A stretch of DNA of 19,639 nt from CAYRZL01 sp964428795. GTDB lineage: Bacteria > Bacillota > Clostridia > Lachnospirales > Lachnospiraceae. The position numbers were made by a program, and so were the translations under genes. Below, piece after piece: positions 1 through 8,156 of this stretch. The stretch's first letter is position 1, and every line of letters begins with the position of its first letter. The notes beneath the pieces are model-generated. The model did not search any database and was not told the DNA's origin. It worked only from the letters and a program-made list of their open reading frames with translations. The stretch lies in assembly GCA_964428795.1 (NCBI GenBank), contig CAYRZL010000053.1:1-19639 (forward strand), in the 5' to 3' direction.

Positions 1-87
1 TTTCTTAAGAATTTTTCCGATTCAATGCAATATAGACTTGTAAAAAATATAGATTTATGCCAAAATGGGGAACGTGAGGTGAAAATT

Positions 88-1965
88 TTGGATTTTAAAA
101 CATACTTAAAAGAACATTATATATTAACAGATGGTGCTATGGGGACATACTATGGGCAGCTTTACCCTGATGGCTGCCGCATGTCGGAACTGGCAAATAC
201 GGTATATCCGGAACAGATCATACAGATTCACAATGCCTATCTGAAAGCGGGGGCAAATCTTTTGCGGACCAACAGTTTTGCGAGCAATTCCCGGACTTTG
301 TTTGGAGCATCCCTTGGGGAGTTATCAAACAGAGAAGCGGCATTAGATGATATTTACAGGAACGTAAAGGCATCCTGCCAGAACGCTCAGATGGCTGTGC
401 GCACCTATTTATCCGAAAGGGAAGGCGAAGGGGAAAATATCGCAGGTCAACAGCAGATATGGATTGCGGGAGATATCGGTCCGGTTCCGGAAAATGGCAA
501 TGCAAAGGATTCGGATATCCTTGCCCAGTACAGAGTGATGGCTGATGCCATGATAGATTCCGGGATGCAGATTATTTTGTTTGAAACATTTGCAGACTAT
601 GCATATATTTTTCCTACTATCGAGTACATAAAAAAGCGTGATCAAAACATGGTGATCATGGTCAGCTTCTGCCTGAATAAGTTTGGATACACAAAAATGG
701 GACTCAGCGCTCAGAGAATATTGGAGCAGGCGGCTGACAGCGGACAGATCGACAGCGTTGGTTTTAATTGCGGTATTGGTTCCGCACATCTTTCGAGTAT
801 TATAAAAAAGCTGGATCTGGGAGATATGATCGTGTCGGCAGTACCAAATTCAGGTTATCCGGGAGCACTCCTGGACCGTTATGCATATCAGCAGAATACA
901 GATTATTTTTGCGAACATATGAAAACGATCGTTTCGTGCGGTGTCAATATCGTTGGCGGATGCTGCGGAACATCACCGGCTTATATTCAGGCGATGGAGG
1001 ACATGCTGCATAAGATGGAGTGTGAAGCAGAAAGGGACATTTGGAGCAGACGTATTCATTCGGCGGCTTTAAAAGACGGACAGCCTTTGTGCAGGACAAA
1101 AAATGATCTGTTGAATAAATTGAACAGTGGACAAAAGGTCATTGCGGTAGAATTGGATCCGCCTCATGACGGAAAAGACAAGAAGATCATTGAGGCGGCA
1201 GCTATGCTGAAAGCGGCCGGAGCAGATTTGATCACGTTGTCGGATTCACCCATGGGAAAGACAAGAGCGGACTCCATTCTCACTGGAATGAAGATTCAAA
1301 ATCAGGTGGAAATTCCGGTCATGCCTCATATTTGCTGTCGTGACCGAAACGGGATCGCCATGTCTGCCGGTTTTATAGGCGCCCATATGAACGGTATCCG
1401 AAATATGCTGATCGTAACAGGAGATCCTGTAACGGAGAATGAGAGAAATGTTGTGAGCAGTGTTTATGATTTTAACTCTATTCGTCTGATGAATTTTCTT
1501 CAGCAGTTAAATCAGGAGCATTTCATAGATGATCCGATCATTTATGGCGGTGCGCTCAATTATGGACGTCCGAATATAGACAAAGAGATCGAGCGGATGC
1601 AGAAAAAATGTGAAGCCGGGGCAGACTATTTTTTGACCCAGCCCATATATTCTGATGAGGATATAGAACGTATCCGCTACATCAAGGAGAAAATAGATAC
1701 AAAGATTCTCTGCGGAATCATGCCTCTCATAAGTTATCGGAATGCCATGTTTATGAAACATGAAATTTATGGTATAAATGTACCGGATGAGGTGGTAGCC
1801 CGATATCGGCAGGATATGAGCCGGGAAGAAGGCGAGCAGACCGGTATTGCCATTGCATTAGAGCTGATTGAAAAGATGCGGAATGTGGCAGACGGTTATT
1901 ATTTTATGGTGCCTTTTAACCGGGCATCCATGATATGTAAGATCATGTCAGAAATGAAAGATTGA
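88..1965 (+). CDS. Bifunctional homocysteine S-methyltransferase / 5,10-methylenetetrahydrofolate reductase
   Basis: Two-domain protein of about 625 residues, like B. subtilis YitJ. The N-terminal half is a homocysteine S-methyltransferase barrel: TDGAMGTYY near the start, then the zinc-binding cysteines in GFNCG (Cys228) and VGGCCGT (Cys292/Cys293). The C-terminal half, from about residue 350 (VELDPP), is a MetF-like flavin reductase with LIVTGDP and FLTQPIY motifs. It should make 5-methyl-THF and/or methylate homocysteine in the cytoplasm, which suits its place just ahead of metH. The start is uncertain. I prefer TTG at 88 because GAGGTG (76-81) lies 6 nt upstream and the protein then begins right before the conserved barrel. 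GTG at 79 and ATG at 25 are in-frame alternatives. Only 87 bases of upstream sequence are visible, so any leader control such as a SAM riboswitch cannot be assessed. Confidence 0.93.
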   Translation: MDFKTYLKEHYILTDGAMGTYYGQLYPDGCRMSELANTVYPEQIIQIHNAYLKAGANLLRTNSFASNSRTLFGASLGELSNREAALDDIYRNVKASCQNAQMAVRTYLSEREGEGENIAGQQQIWIAGDIGPVPENGNAKDSDILAQYRVMADAMIDSGMQIILFETFADYAYIFPTIEYIKKRDQNMVIMVSFCLNKFGYTKMGLSAQRILEQAADSGQIDSVGFNCGIGSAHLSSIIKKLDLGDMIVSAVPNSGYPGALLDRYAYQQNTDYFCEHMKTIVSCGVNIVGGCCGTSPAYIQAMEDMLHKMECEAERDIWSRRIHSAALKDGQPLCRTKNDLLNKLNSGQKVIAVELDPPHDGKDKKIIEAAAMLKAAGADLITLSDSPMGKTRADSILTGMKIQNQVEIPVMPHICCRDRNGIAMSAGFIGAHMNGIRNMLIVTGDPVTENERNVVSSVYDFNSIRLMNFLQQLNQEHFIDDPIIYGGALNYGRPNIDKEIERMQKKCEAGADYFLTQPIYSDEDIERIRYIKEKIDTKILCGIMPLISYRNAMFMKHEIYGINVPDEVVARYRQDMSREEGEQTGIAIALELIEKMRNVADGYYFMVPFNRASMICKIMSEMKD

Positions 1966-1988
1966 TGATGTGATGAAAGGAAATGTTT

Positions 1989-4523
1989 ATGAGTTTTAAT
2001 CTAAAGGAATTGTTAAAACAGGGTCCTGTCCTTTTGGATGGTGCTACAGGCACAAATCTTTTGGCAGCAGGAATGCCTTCCGGTGTATGCTCAGAGCTTT
2101 GGATCTGTGAACATCAGGAGACGTTGCTGGACTTGCAGCGCAGATATAGAGCTGCGGGAAGCCAGATTGTGTATGCGCCTACATTTACGGGCAATCCGAT
2201 AAAGCTTGCAGAGTATGGTGCTGCAAATCGTCTGGTTGAGATAAACCGCCTCATGGTTTCTTTGTCTCAAAAGGCAGTTTTGGATGATAAGGACGGAAAC
2301 TGTTATGTGGCGGGCGATCTGACCATGACAGGACGGTCTTTAAAGCCCGGCGGAACAATGGAATTTGATACACTTGTGGATTGCTATAAAGAGCAGATAT
2401 CTGCTATCGCAGAGGCAGGTGTAGACCTGTTTGTAATAGAGACGATGATGAGCCTGGCAGAAATGAGAGCTGCTGTGATTGCGGTGAAGGAAACCACGGA
2501 TTTGCCTGTATTTGTGACAATGACATTTGAGCAAAACGGGCGCACTCTTTACGGTACGGATCCCGTGACCGCTCTTGTGACTTTGCAGGCGTTGGGTGTG
2601 GATGCGTTTGGGCTGAACTGTTCCTGCGGACCGGATAAAATGGTGGACTGGGTCAGTGAGATGGCAAAATATGCCAGAATCCCGCTGATCGCGAAGCCGA
2701 ATGCAGGGCTTCCAAAGCTGGTTGACGGCAACGCAGTGTTTGACATGGACAAGGAAGCGTTTGCGGATGCAATGCTCGCACTGATCGACGCCGGAGCATC
2801 TATTGTAGGCGGCTGCTGCGGAACCACACCGGACTATATTGCTCATTTAAAAGAAGCTGTCCGTGAAAAATATGCGGTGCCAGGGCGTTGGAGCAGCATG
2901 TACGAGCAGATTTACAGAGAACCGGAGGATGCTTACAGAAGAGTACTTACCAGTGAGCGCTGCTTCGAGACATTTGTACTTGACGGGACATTCTCGGTGG
3001 TTGGTGAGCGTATCAATCCTACCGGCAAGAAAAAGCTGCAGGCTGCTCTTAAGAATAACCAGATGGAGCTTGTGTGCGAAATAGCGGAAAGTCAGGTGGA
3101 GATGGGCGCAAAAATACTGGATATCAATGTCGGAATGCCGGGCATTGATGAAAAAGCAATGATGCTCGAGGTGGTAGGACAGGTAACGGAGACAGTGTCT
3201 GCGCCATTATGTATCGATTCATCCAGTCCGGAAGTCGTGGAGGCCGCCCTGCGCGTCTATCCGGGACGTGCTCTTGTCAATTCCGTGTCCTGTGAAAAAG
3301 CAAAGATAGAGAAATTATTACCGGCAGTGAAAAAGTATGGAGCTATGTTTATTTTGCTTCCGATGACGGATGATGGGATTCCGTCAACCCTCAGGGAACG
3401 TCTTGCCAATATTGCGTATGTGCTTGAAAAGGCATATGAGCTTGGGTTTTCAAAAGAAGATATCGTTGTGGATGGGCTGGTAGGTTCTGTGGGTGCGATA
3501 AAACAGGCGGCGCTGGATACGTTAAATACGATTGACTGGTGCAGAAAAGAGGGATTGATGACGATATGCGGTCTGTCAAATATTTCTTTCGGACTGCCGG
3601 ACCGGATCTATGTGAACAGTATTTTTCTGGCGCTGGCGATCAGCAAAGGTCTGACTATGGCAATCGCTAATCCGTCCCAGGAGCTTCTGATGCGCAGCGG
3701 AAGTGCGGCAGACCTTTTGATGGCAAAGGAAGGCGCTGATTTAAAATACATTGAACGGACGACAACCTTTGCGGCAGGGGATGAGATTCAGAACAGTGTA
3801 AAGAAAACCGTTCCTGCAAAAGGAGCAACGGATACCGATGCAGATGCAGGCAAAGAGAAAGAAGCGGACGCTGGGCTTTCCGATATACTGAGAACCATAA
3901 AGAATGATGTGTTGAAGGGAAAAACAAAAAGCGTTGTATCCCATGTGTCCGGCGCCATGGCGGAGGGCGTGAATCCGTCAGATATTTTGAATCAGGCGTT
4001 GATTCCGGCGATCAACCTTGTGGGTGAGTATTTTTCCCAGCAGAAGTATTTCCTGCCGCAGCTTATGATGTCGGCAAATACGATGCGCAAAGCGGTGGAT
4101 TTCCTGGAGCCGGAGCTTTTGAAAAATCAGGAGGGTACACAGGGATCGGTCGTTGTCATAGCCACCGTGAAGGGCGATGTGCACGATATCGGAAAAAATC
4201 TGGTTGCCATGATGATGAGAAATTATGGATTTAAGGTTATTGATCTTGGAATAGATGTAGACAAGGAAACGATTATCCATACGGCGGTGGAGCACAAAGC
4301 CAAAATTATTGCCCTGTCTGCCCTGATGACCACGACCATGCAGTACATGAAAGAGGTTATAGTGTTTGCAAAAGAAAATCATGTGGATGCAAAGATCATT
4401 ATTGGCGGTGCCGCAACCACAGAGGAATTTGCAGAACAGATCGGTGCGGATGGGTATTCCGAGGATGCTGTAGGCGCAGTACGACTTGTGAAAGAGCTGC
4501 TACATCTGCCAATTAAATTGTAA
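1989..4523 (+). CDS. metH: Cobalamin-dependent methionine synthase lacking the reactivation domain
   Basis: 844 residues in four visible modules. The homocysteine domain (about 1-295) has zinc ligands in LNCSCG (Cys211) and GGCCGT (Cys276/277). The folate domain (about 330-590) has VGERIN, DINVG, CIDSSS and LVNSVS. A helical cap (about 630-710) precedes the B12 Rossmann domain (about 718-844), where GDVHDIGKN contains the cobalt-ligating His732. A low-complexity Asp/Ala/Lys linker lies around 610-630. The protein stops after the B12 domain. E. coli MetH is about 1227 residues and continues into an AdoMet-binding reactivation domain, so reductive repair here must come from another protein. ATG 1989 is preferred over ATG 1983 because AAAGGA sits about 8 nt upstream of the former and too close to the latter. 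It follows the preceding gene after 23 nt and ends 14 nt before the hexosaminidase gene. Confidence 0.96.
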   Translation: MSFNLKELLKQGPVLLDGATGTNLLAAGMPSGVCSELWICEHQETLLDLQRRYRAAGSQIVYAPTFTGNPIKLAEYGAANRLVEINRLMVSLSQKAVLDDKDGNCYVAGDLTMTGRSLKPGGTMEFDTLVDCYKEQISAIAEAGVDLFVIETMMSLAEMRAAVIAVKETTDLPVFVTMTFEQNGRTLYGTDPVTALVTLQALGVDAFGLNCSCGPDKMVDWVSEMAKYARIPLIAKPNAGLPKLVDGNAVFDMDKEAFADAMLALIDAGASIVGGCCGTTPDYIAHLKEAVREKYAVPGRWSSMYEQIYREPEDAYRRVLTSERCFETFVLDGTFSVVGERINPTGKKKLQAALKNNQMELVCEIAESQVEMGAKILDINVGMPGIDEKAMMLEVVGQVTETVSAPLCIDSSSPEVVEAALRVYPGRALVNSVSCEKAKIEKLLPAVKKYGAMFILLPMTDDGIPSTLRERLANIAYVLEKAYELGFSKEDIVVDGLVGSVGAIKQAALDTLNTIDWCRKEGLMTICGLSNISFGLPDRIYVNSIFLALAISKGLTMAIANPSQELLMRSGSAADLLMAKEGADLKYIERTTTFAAGDEIQNSVKKTVPAKGATDTDADAGKEKEADAGLSDILRTIKNDVLKGKTKSVVSHVSGAMAEGVNPSDILNQALIPAINLVGEYFSQQKYFLPQLMMSANTMRKAVDFLEPELLKNQEGTQGSVVVIATVKGDVHDIGKNLVAMMMRNYGFKVIDLGIDVDKETIIHTAVEHKAKIIALSALMTTTMQYMKEVIVFAKENHVDAKIIIGGAATTEEFAEQIGADGYSEDAVGAVRLVKELLHLPIKL

Positions 4524-4537
4524 ACAGGAGATTACAG

Positions 4538-6211
4538 ATGAATATAATTCCACAGATAAAAGATTTTTTCGATAAAGAATTTTCTGTTCCGGCACCGGAA
4601 TGGTTTGAAATTATGAGTGATATTCAGGAGGAAACGCTTTTGGTCTTTAAGGAGCGCTGGCGCAGAATATCCGGAAATTTTGAACAGAAAAAGATACCGC
4701 TTCATGTGAGACATGTGTCAGATCACAAAAAAGAGTGGTATTGGCTCAGCATTACGTTGGATGGCGTCTATATTTATGCAGTAGAAGATATTGGTGTCCA
4801 CTGGGCACTTACTACCTTATATTTGCTTGGAGTGGAAGGAAAAGGCATACTGCCATGCTGTGAAATCAAGGATGAACCGGTTATGAGCCATCGGGGATTT
4901 ATGCTGGATGTGTCAAGACATATGTTCACGGTGGAAGAAATCAAACGATTTGTAGAGCAGTGCTCCCTGCTGAAGCTGAACCGTTTTCACTGGCACCTCA
5001 GTGACGATCAGGGATATCGCATTGAGAGTAAGATATTTCCTGAATTGAACCGTATCGGTTCTTATAGGGAACCCGATCGGTATGGCGGTTATTATACCCA
5101 TGACGAAATAATGGATATCGTATCCTTTGCCTCGGATCGGGGTGTGGAAGTGATACCGGAGATCGACCTGCCCGGACACACGACTGCTATGATTGCAGCG
5201 TATCCGGAATTGAGCTGTTCAGGAGAGCCTGCGAAGGTTGGAATCGCTTCCGGGGTATATGAGCGTGTGCTTTGTGTGGGAAATGAACAGGTTCTTCCAT
5301 GGGTGTGCAAGCTGTTGGATGAAGTGACGGATCTGTTTCCGTACGAGTATTTTCATATTGGCGGAGACGAGGTTCCGAAAAACGAGTGGAAGAAATGTCC
5401 TCTCTGCAATCTGAAAAAGCAGAAATCAGGAGCTGCGAATGAGGAGGAGCTGCAGACTGCTTTTACAAATCAGCTTGCGGCATATTTACGAAAAAAAGGA
5501 AAAACAGTCATTTGCTGGAATGATGCTTTAAAGGCAGGTGGACTGGATGAAAATACCGTGGTACAATATTGGGATGAAGAAGATGGAGAATATTGTTCTG
5601 CGGAGGTTGCGAAGGGCAGAAGATTTATATTATCTTATACTACCAGCTTTTATCTGAATTTTATGCATGCCCTGATACCCTTGGAGGCAGTGTGGCGTTA
5701 TGACGGGAAGCTGCGCAGCGGATGCCGGGTTCCGGCGGAGCAGATGATGGGCTTTGAGGCGCCGCTCTGGGCAGAGCAGATCGAGGATTTTGATACGCTG
5801 TGTCACTATGCTTTCCCGAGATTATGTGCGGTTGCAGAGCGGGCATGGGTCGGTGTGCCGCAGAGGAACAGCGAAAATGGCGTGAAGGAGCAGGCCGCAT
5901 GGCACATGGATTTTGCTGAGTTTTTAAACCGTACAGATAAATGGACTGCATTTTTATCAGAGCAGGGAATTCCGCATACCACGATGCAGAAGGCTACCAT
6001 TTCGGGAGAAGCCGCACTGGATGACATTGCTGATTACTGGATGCATATTTATATGGATGAGGGAAGGATGACCCAGGGTTATCATGATATTGAAAAAATA
6101 CGCGGTGCCATCCGCAGTATGATGAAAGACTGGTATGACCGCGGACAGATAGAAGAGGCGGTTGCCAGATTTGATGCGCTTATGCAGGAGAAAATAAAAG
6201 AGGGTGAATAG
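4538..6211 (+). CDS. Cytoplasmic GH20 family beta-N-acetylhexosaminidase
   Basis: 557-residue glycoside hydrolase family 20 protein that removes terminal beta-linked GlcNAc/GalNAc. An N-terminal GH20b-like alpha/beta domain (about 30-100) precedes the catalytic barrel, which opens with SHRGFMLDVSRHM (117-129) and includes NRFHWHLSDDQGYR. The hallmark HIGGDE motif gives the catalytic Asp277-Glu278 pair used in substrate-assisted catalysis. There is no signal peptide or membrane segment, so it probably acts on imported amino sugars or recycled wall fragments. ATG 4538 has AGGAG 7 nt upstream. It sits in the middle of a methionine operon, 14 nt after metH and 1 nt before the metH-like paralogue. 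A metabolic reason for this co-transcription is not obvious. Confidence 0.93.
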   Translation: MNIIPQIKDFFDKEFSVPAPEWFEIMSDIQEETLLVFKERWRRISGNFEQKKIPLHVRHVSDHKKEWYWLSITLDGVYIYAVEDIGVHWALTTLYLLGVEGKGILPCCEIKDEPVMSHRGFMLDVSRHMFTVEEIKRFVEQCSLLKLNRFHWHLSDDQGYRIESKIFPELNRIGSYREPDRYGGYYTHDEIMDIVSFASDRGVEVIPEIDLPGHTTAMIAAYPELSCSGEPAKVGIASGVYERVLCVGNEQVLPWVCKLLDEVTDLFPYEYFHIGGDEVPKNEWKKCPLCNLKKQKSGAANEEELQTAFTNQLAAYLRKKGKTVICWNDALKAGGLDENTVVQYWDEEDGEYCSAEVAKGRRFILSYTTSFYLNFMHALIPLEAVWRYDGKLRSGCRVPAEQMMGFEAPLWAEQIEDFDTLCHYAFPRLCAVAERAWVGVPQRNSENGVKEQAAWHMDFAEFLNRTDKWTAFLSEQGIPHTTMQKATISGEAALDDIADYWMHIYMDEGRMTQGYHDIEKIRGAIRSMMKDWYDRGQIEEAVARFDALMQEKIKEGE

Positions 6212-6212
6212 A

Positions 6213-7592
6213 ATGACGAAACAGGAATTTCAGGAATTGTGCAGCAAAAGGATAGTGATATTGGATGGTGCTACCGGTTCGAATCTGCAAAAGAGGGGAA
6301 TGCCCACGGGCGTATGCCCGGAGCTTTGGATCAGTGAGCATCCGGAGGTGCTTCAGGGATTACAGCGGGAATATATTGAAGCGGGTAGTGATATTGTGTA
6401 TGCGCCCACTTTTTCGGGAAACCGCATCAAAATGGCAGAATATGGTCTTGCAGACCGGTTGGAGGAGATCAACGCAAAGCTGGTACGAATCGCAAAAGAA
6501 GGTGCAGCGGGAAAAGCGCTGGTTGCGGGGGATATTACCATGACAGGTGCGCAGCTTGAGCCTTTGGGAGACCTTTCTTTTGCGGAGCTGATCGAAGTTT
6601 ACAAAGAACAGTTACATATTCTGGCGGAGGCCGGCGTGGACCTCATTGTGGTGGAGACGATGATGAGCCTTCAGGAGACAAGAGCGGCGGTCATCGCAGC
6701 AAAAGAAGTGTGCCCGGATCTTCCGGTTATGGCTACCTTAAGCTTTACAGAATCCGGGAAAACCCTGTATGGAGCCAGTGCGGATGCGGCTGTGACAGTG
6801 CTGCAGAGCATGGGCGTGGATGCGGTTGGTATGAACTGTTCCGCAGGACCGGATAAAATGGTAAAGGTTCTGGATATGATGACTCCATATGCAAAAATCC
6901 CGTTGATCACGAAACCAAATGCCGGTTTGCCAAAGCTGGCTGAGGATGGTGTGACGACTACTTACGATATGAACGAGGATGATTTCGGTGTACATATGAA
7001 AGCGCTGGCAGAGCATGGAGCCGGAATCCTGGGTGGCTGCTGCGGAACCACACCTGCATTTATCGCAAATGTGAAAGGCGTTGCGGATACGTTCATGACA
7101 GAAAATGGAGTATCCGGAAAAGAAATATCGCCAAATACCGCACAGGATCAGATATTGCTCGCTACGGAGCGTCAGGTTTTTGCGTTTACAGAGGGACAAA
7201 AGCTGGAGCTTTCAGACGGAATTGATTTTAATAAAGGGGAAGATGTGAGAGACGAGTTTGCAGACGATGAGTACGATACTGCTGTTGACCTCGCATTCGA
7301 TCTGTTTGATGATGAAGCGGACGCTATTCTGATACGTGCGGACGTAGAAGGCATTGACGAGACACGGGCATTGATCGGTACTGCAAATGCAGTGACACAG
7401 ATGGTGCAGCTTCCGGTAATCTTTGCAGTTTCCAATGCATCTGCCGCTAAGGAGGTTTTAAGAAGCTTTTCCGGTTTGGCAGGCATTATGTGTCTGGCAG
7501 AGGCGGAAGATGAAAAAAATGCAGTATTAAATACAGCAAAATGGTATGGTGCTGTAATGGTAACTATTGACAAAGAAATCAGAAGTTGTTAA
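6213..7592 (+). CDS. MetH-like homocysteine S-methyltransferase with a degenerate, truncated folate-binding domain
   Basis: 459 residues. Residues 1-295 closely resemble the homocysteine domain of the metH product three genes upstream, with LDGATGSNL, the MNCSAGPDKM motif (zinc Cys209) and GGCCGTTP (Cys276/277), so that domain looks functional. Residues about 312-455 align by eye to the first half of MetH's pterin domain (TERQVF to TSERCF; EGIDE to PGIDE; KWYGAVMV to KKYGAMFI). The folate-site motifs VGERIN, DINVG, CIDSSS and LVNSVS are not kept, and the segment is rich in Asp/Glu. There is no B12 domain. A methyl donor is therefore unclear: it may use another methylated compound, or act with a corrinoid partner. 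ATG 6213 is preferred over GTG 6204 because AGAGGG (6199-6204) lies 8 nt upstream. It begins 1 nt after the GH20 stop. Confidence 0.88.
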   Translation: MTKQEFQELCSKRIVILDGATGSNLQKRGMPTGVCPELWISEHPEVLQGLQREYIEAGSDIVYAPTFSGNRIKMAEYGLADRLEEINAKLVRIAKEGAAGKALVAGDITMTGAQLEPLGDLSFAELIEVYKEQLHILAEAGVDLIVVETMMSLQETRAAVIAAKEVCPDLPVMATLSFTESGKTLYGASADAAVTVLQSMGVDAVGMNCSAGPDKMVKVLDMMTPYAKIPLITKPNAGLPKLAEDGVTTTYDMNEDDFGVHMKALAEHGAGILGGCCGTTPAFIANVKGVADTFMTENGVSGKEISPNTAQDQILLATERQVFAFTEGQKLELSDGIDFNKGEDVRDEFADDEYDTAVDLAFDLFDDEADAILIRADVEGIDETRALIGTANAVTQMVQLPVIFAVSNASAAKEVLRSFSGLAGIMCLAEAEDEKNAVLNTAKWYGAVMVTIDKEIRSC

Positions 7593-7595
7593 AAT
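7567..7595 (+). promoter_or_regulatory. Strong sigma-A promoter for ilvN-ilvC, inside the 3' end of the preceding gene
   Basis: TTGACA (7567-7572), a 17-base spacer and TAAAAT (7590-7595) match the vegetative consensus at 11 of 12 positions. The -10 overlaps the stop codon (7590-7592) of the metH-like gene. The predicted start point is near 7602, giving a short leader to ilvN. This makes ilvNC separately transcribed from the methionine operon, with possible read-through as well. Confidence 0.8.
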
Positions 7596-7597
7596 TA

Positions 7598-7624
7598 CTC
7601 CTAGCGTTAAAATGAGCTTAGGAG
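7598..7624. promoter_or_regulatory. Inverted repeat over the ilvN start point and Shine-Dalgarno region
   Basis: CTCCTAGC (7598-7605) is mirrored by GCTTAGGAG (7616-7624) with one bulged base and a 10-base centre. It begins 3 bases after the ilvN -10 hexamer, so it spans the predicted start point. The right arm carries GGAG, one of two possible ribosome binding sites. It could be an operator, or a hairpin in read-through transcripts that masks the SD. The function is inferred. Confidence 0.4.
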
Positions 7625-7636
7625 AGTAGGTTTCTT

Positions 7637-8134
7637 ATGAAGAGAACATTATCAATCGTGGTAGAAAACACATCAGGTGTCATGAGCCGTGTTTCCGGTC
7701 TGTTCAGCAGACGGGGATACAACATCGACAGTTTGACGGCGGGCGTAACCGCTGATCCCAGATTTACCCGTATGACCATTGTGGCTACCGGGGATGAGAC
7801 TGATCTGGAGCAGATTGAAAAGCAGGTTGCCAAGCTGGAAGATGTGATTGATATTAAGAAACTGTCAGACGAAGAATCTGTTCTGAGAGAACTGATTTTA
7901 GTTAAGATCCGTGCAAAAGACACTGACCGTCAGGCGATCCTTTCCGTTGCCGAGATTTTCCGTGCAAAGATTGTGGATGTGGGTACAGATTCCATGGTGA
8001 TCGAGCTTACCGGAAATCAGAGCAAGCTGGAGGCGTTCCTGCAGCTGGTGGAAGGGTACGAAATTCTGGAGCTGGCACGTACAGGAATCATCGGCTTGTC
8101 CAGAGGCTCACAAGATGTTAAATTTTTTGACTAA
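7637..8134 (+). CDS. ilvN: Acetolactate synthase small (regulatory) subunit
   Basis: 165 residues, the usual length of IlvN/IlvH. An N-terminal ACT domain opens with RTLSIVVENTSGVMSRVSGLF and RRGYNIDSL. It is followed by the typical C-terminal domain (LRELILVKI, IELTGN, GIIGLSRG). It binds the catalytic subunit IlvB and confers valine feedback inhibition at the first common step of valine/leucine/isoleucine synthesis. ilvB is not in this window, so the catalytic subunit must be encoded elsewhere. ATG 7637 is preceded by GGAG at 12 nt and AGTAGG at 6 nt. It is the first gene of an ilvN-ilvC unit with its own promoter. Confidence 0.96.
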   Translation: MKRTLSIVVENTSGVMSRVSGLFSRRGYNIDSLTAGVTADPRFTRMTIVATGDETDLEQIEKQVAKLEDVIDIKKLSDEESVLRELILVKIRAKDTDRQAILSVAEIFRAKIVDVGTDSMVIELTGNQSKLEAFLQLVEGYEILELARTGIIGLSRGSQDVKFFD

Positions 8135-8156
8135 TATAAATTAGGAGGATAAAAAA

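Noticed and set aside
1..87. SAM riboswitch (S-box) ahead of the methionine operon.
   Set aside because: It would be expected for these genes, but the 87 visible bases show no S-box core and are too short to judge; it may lie left of the window.
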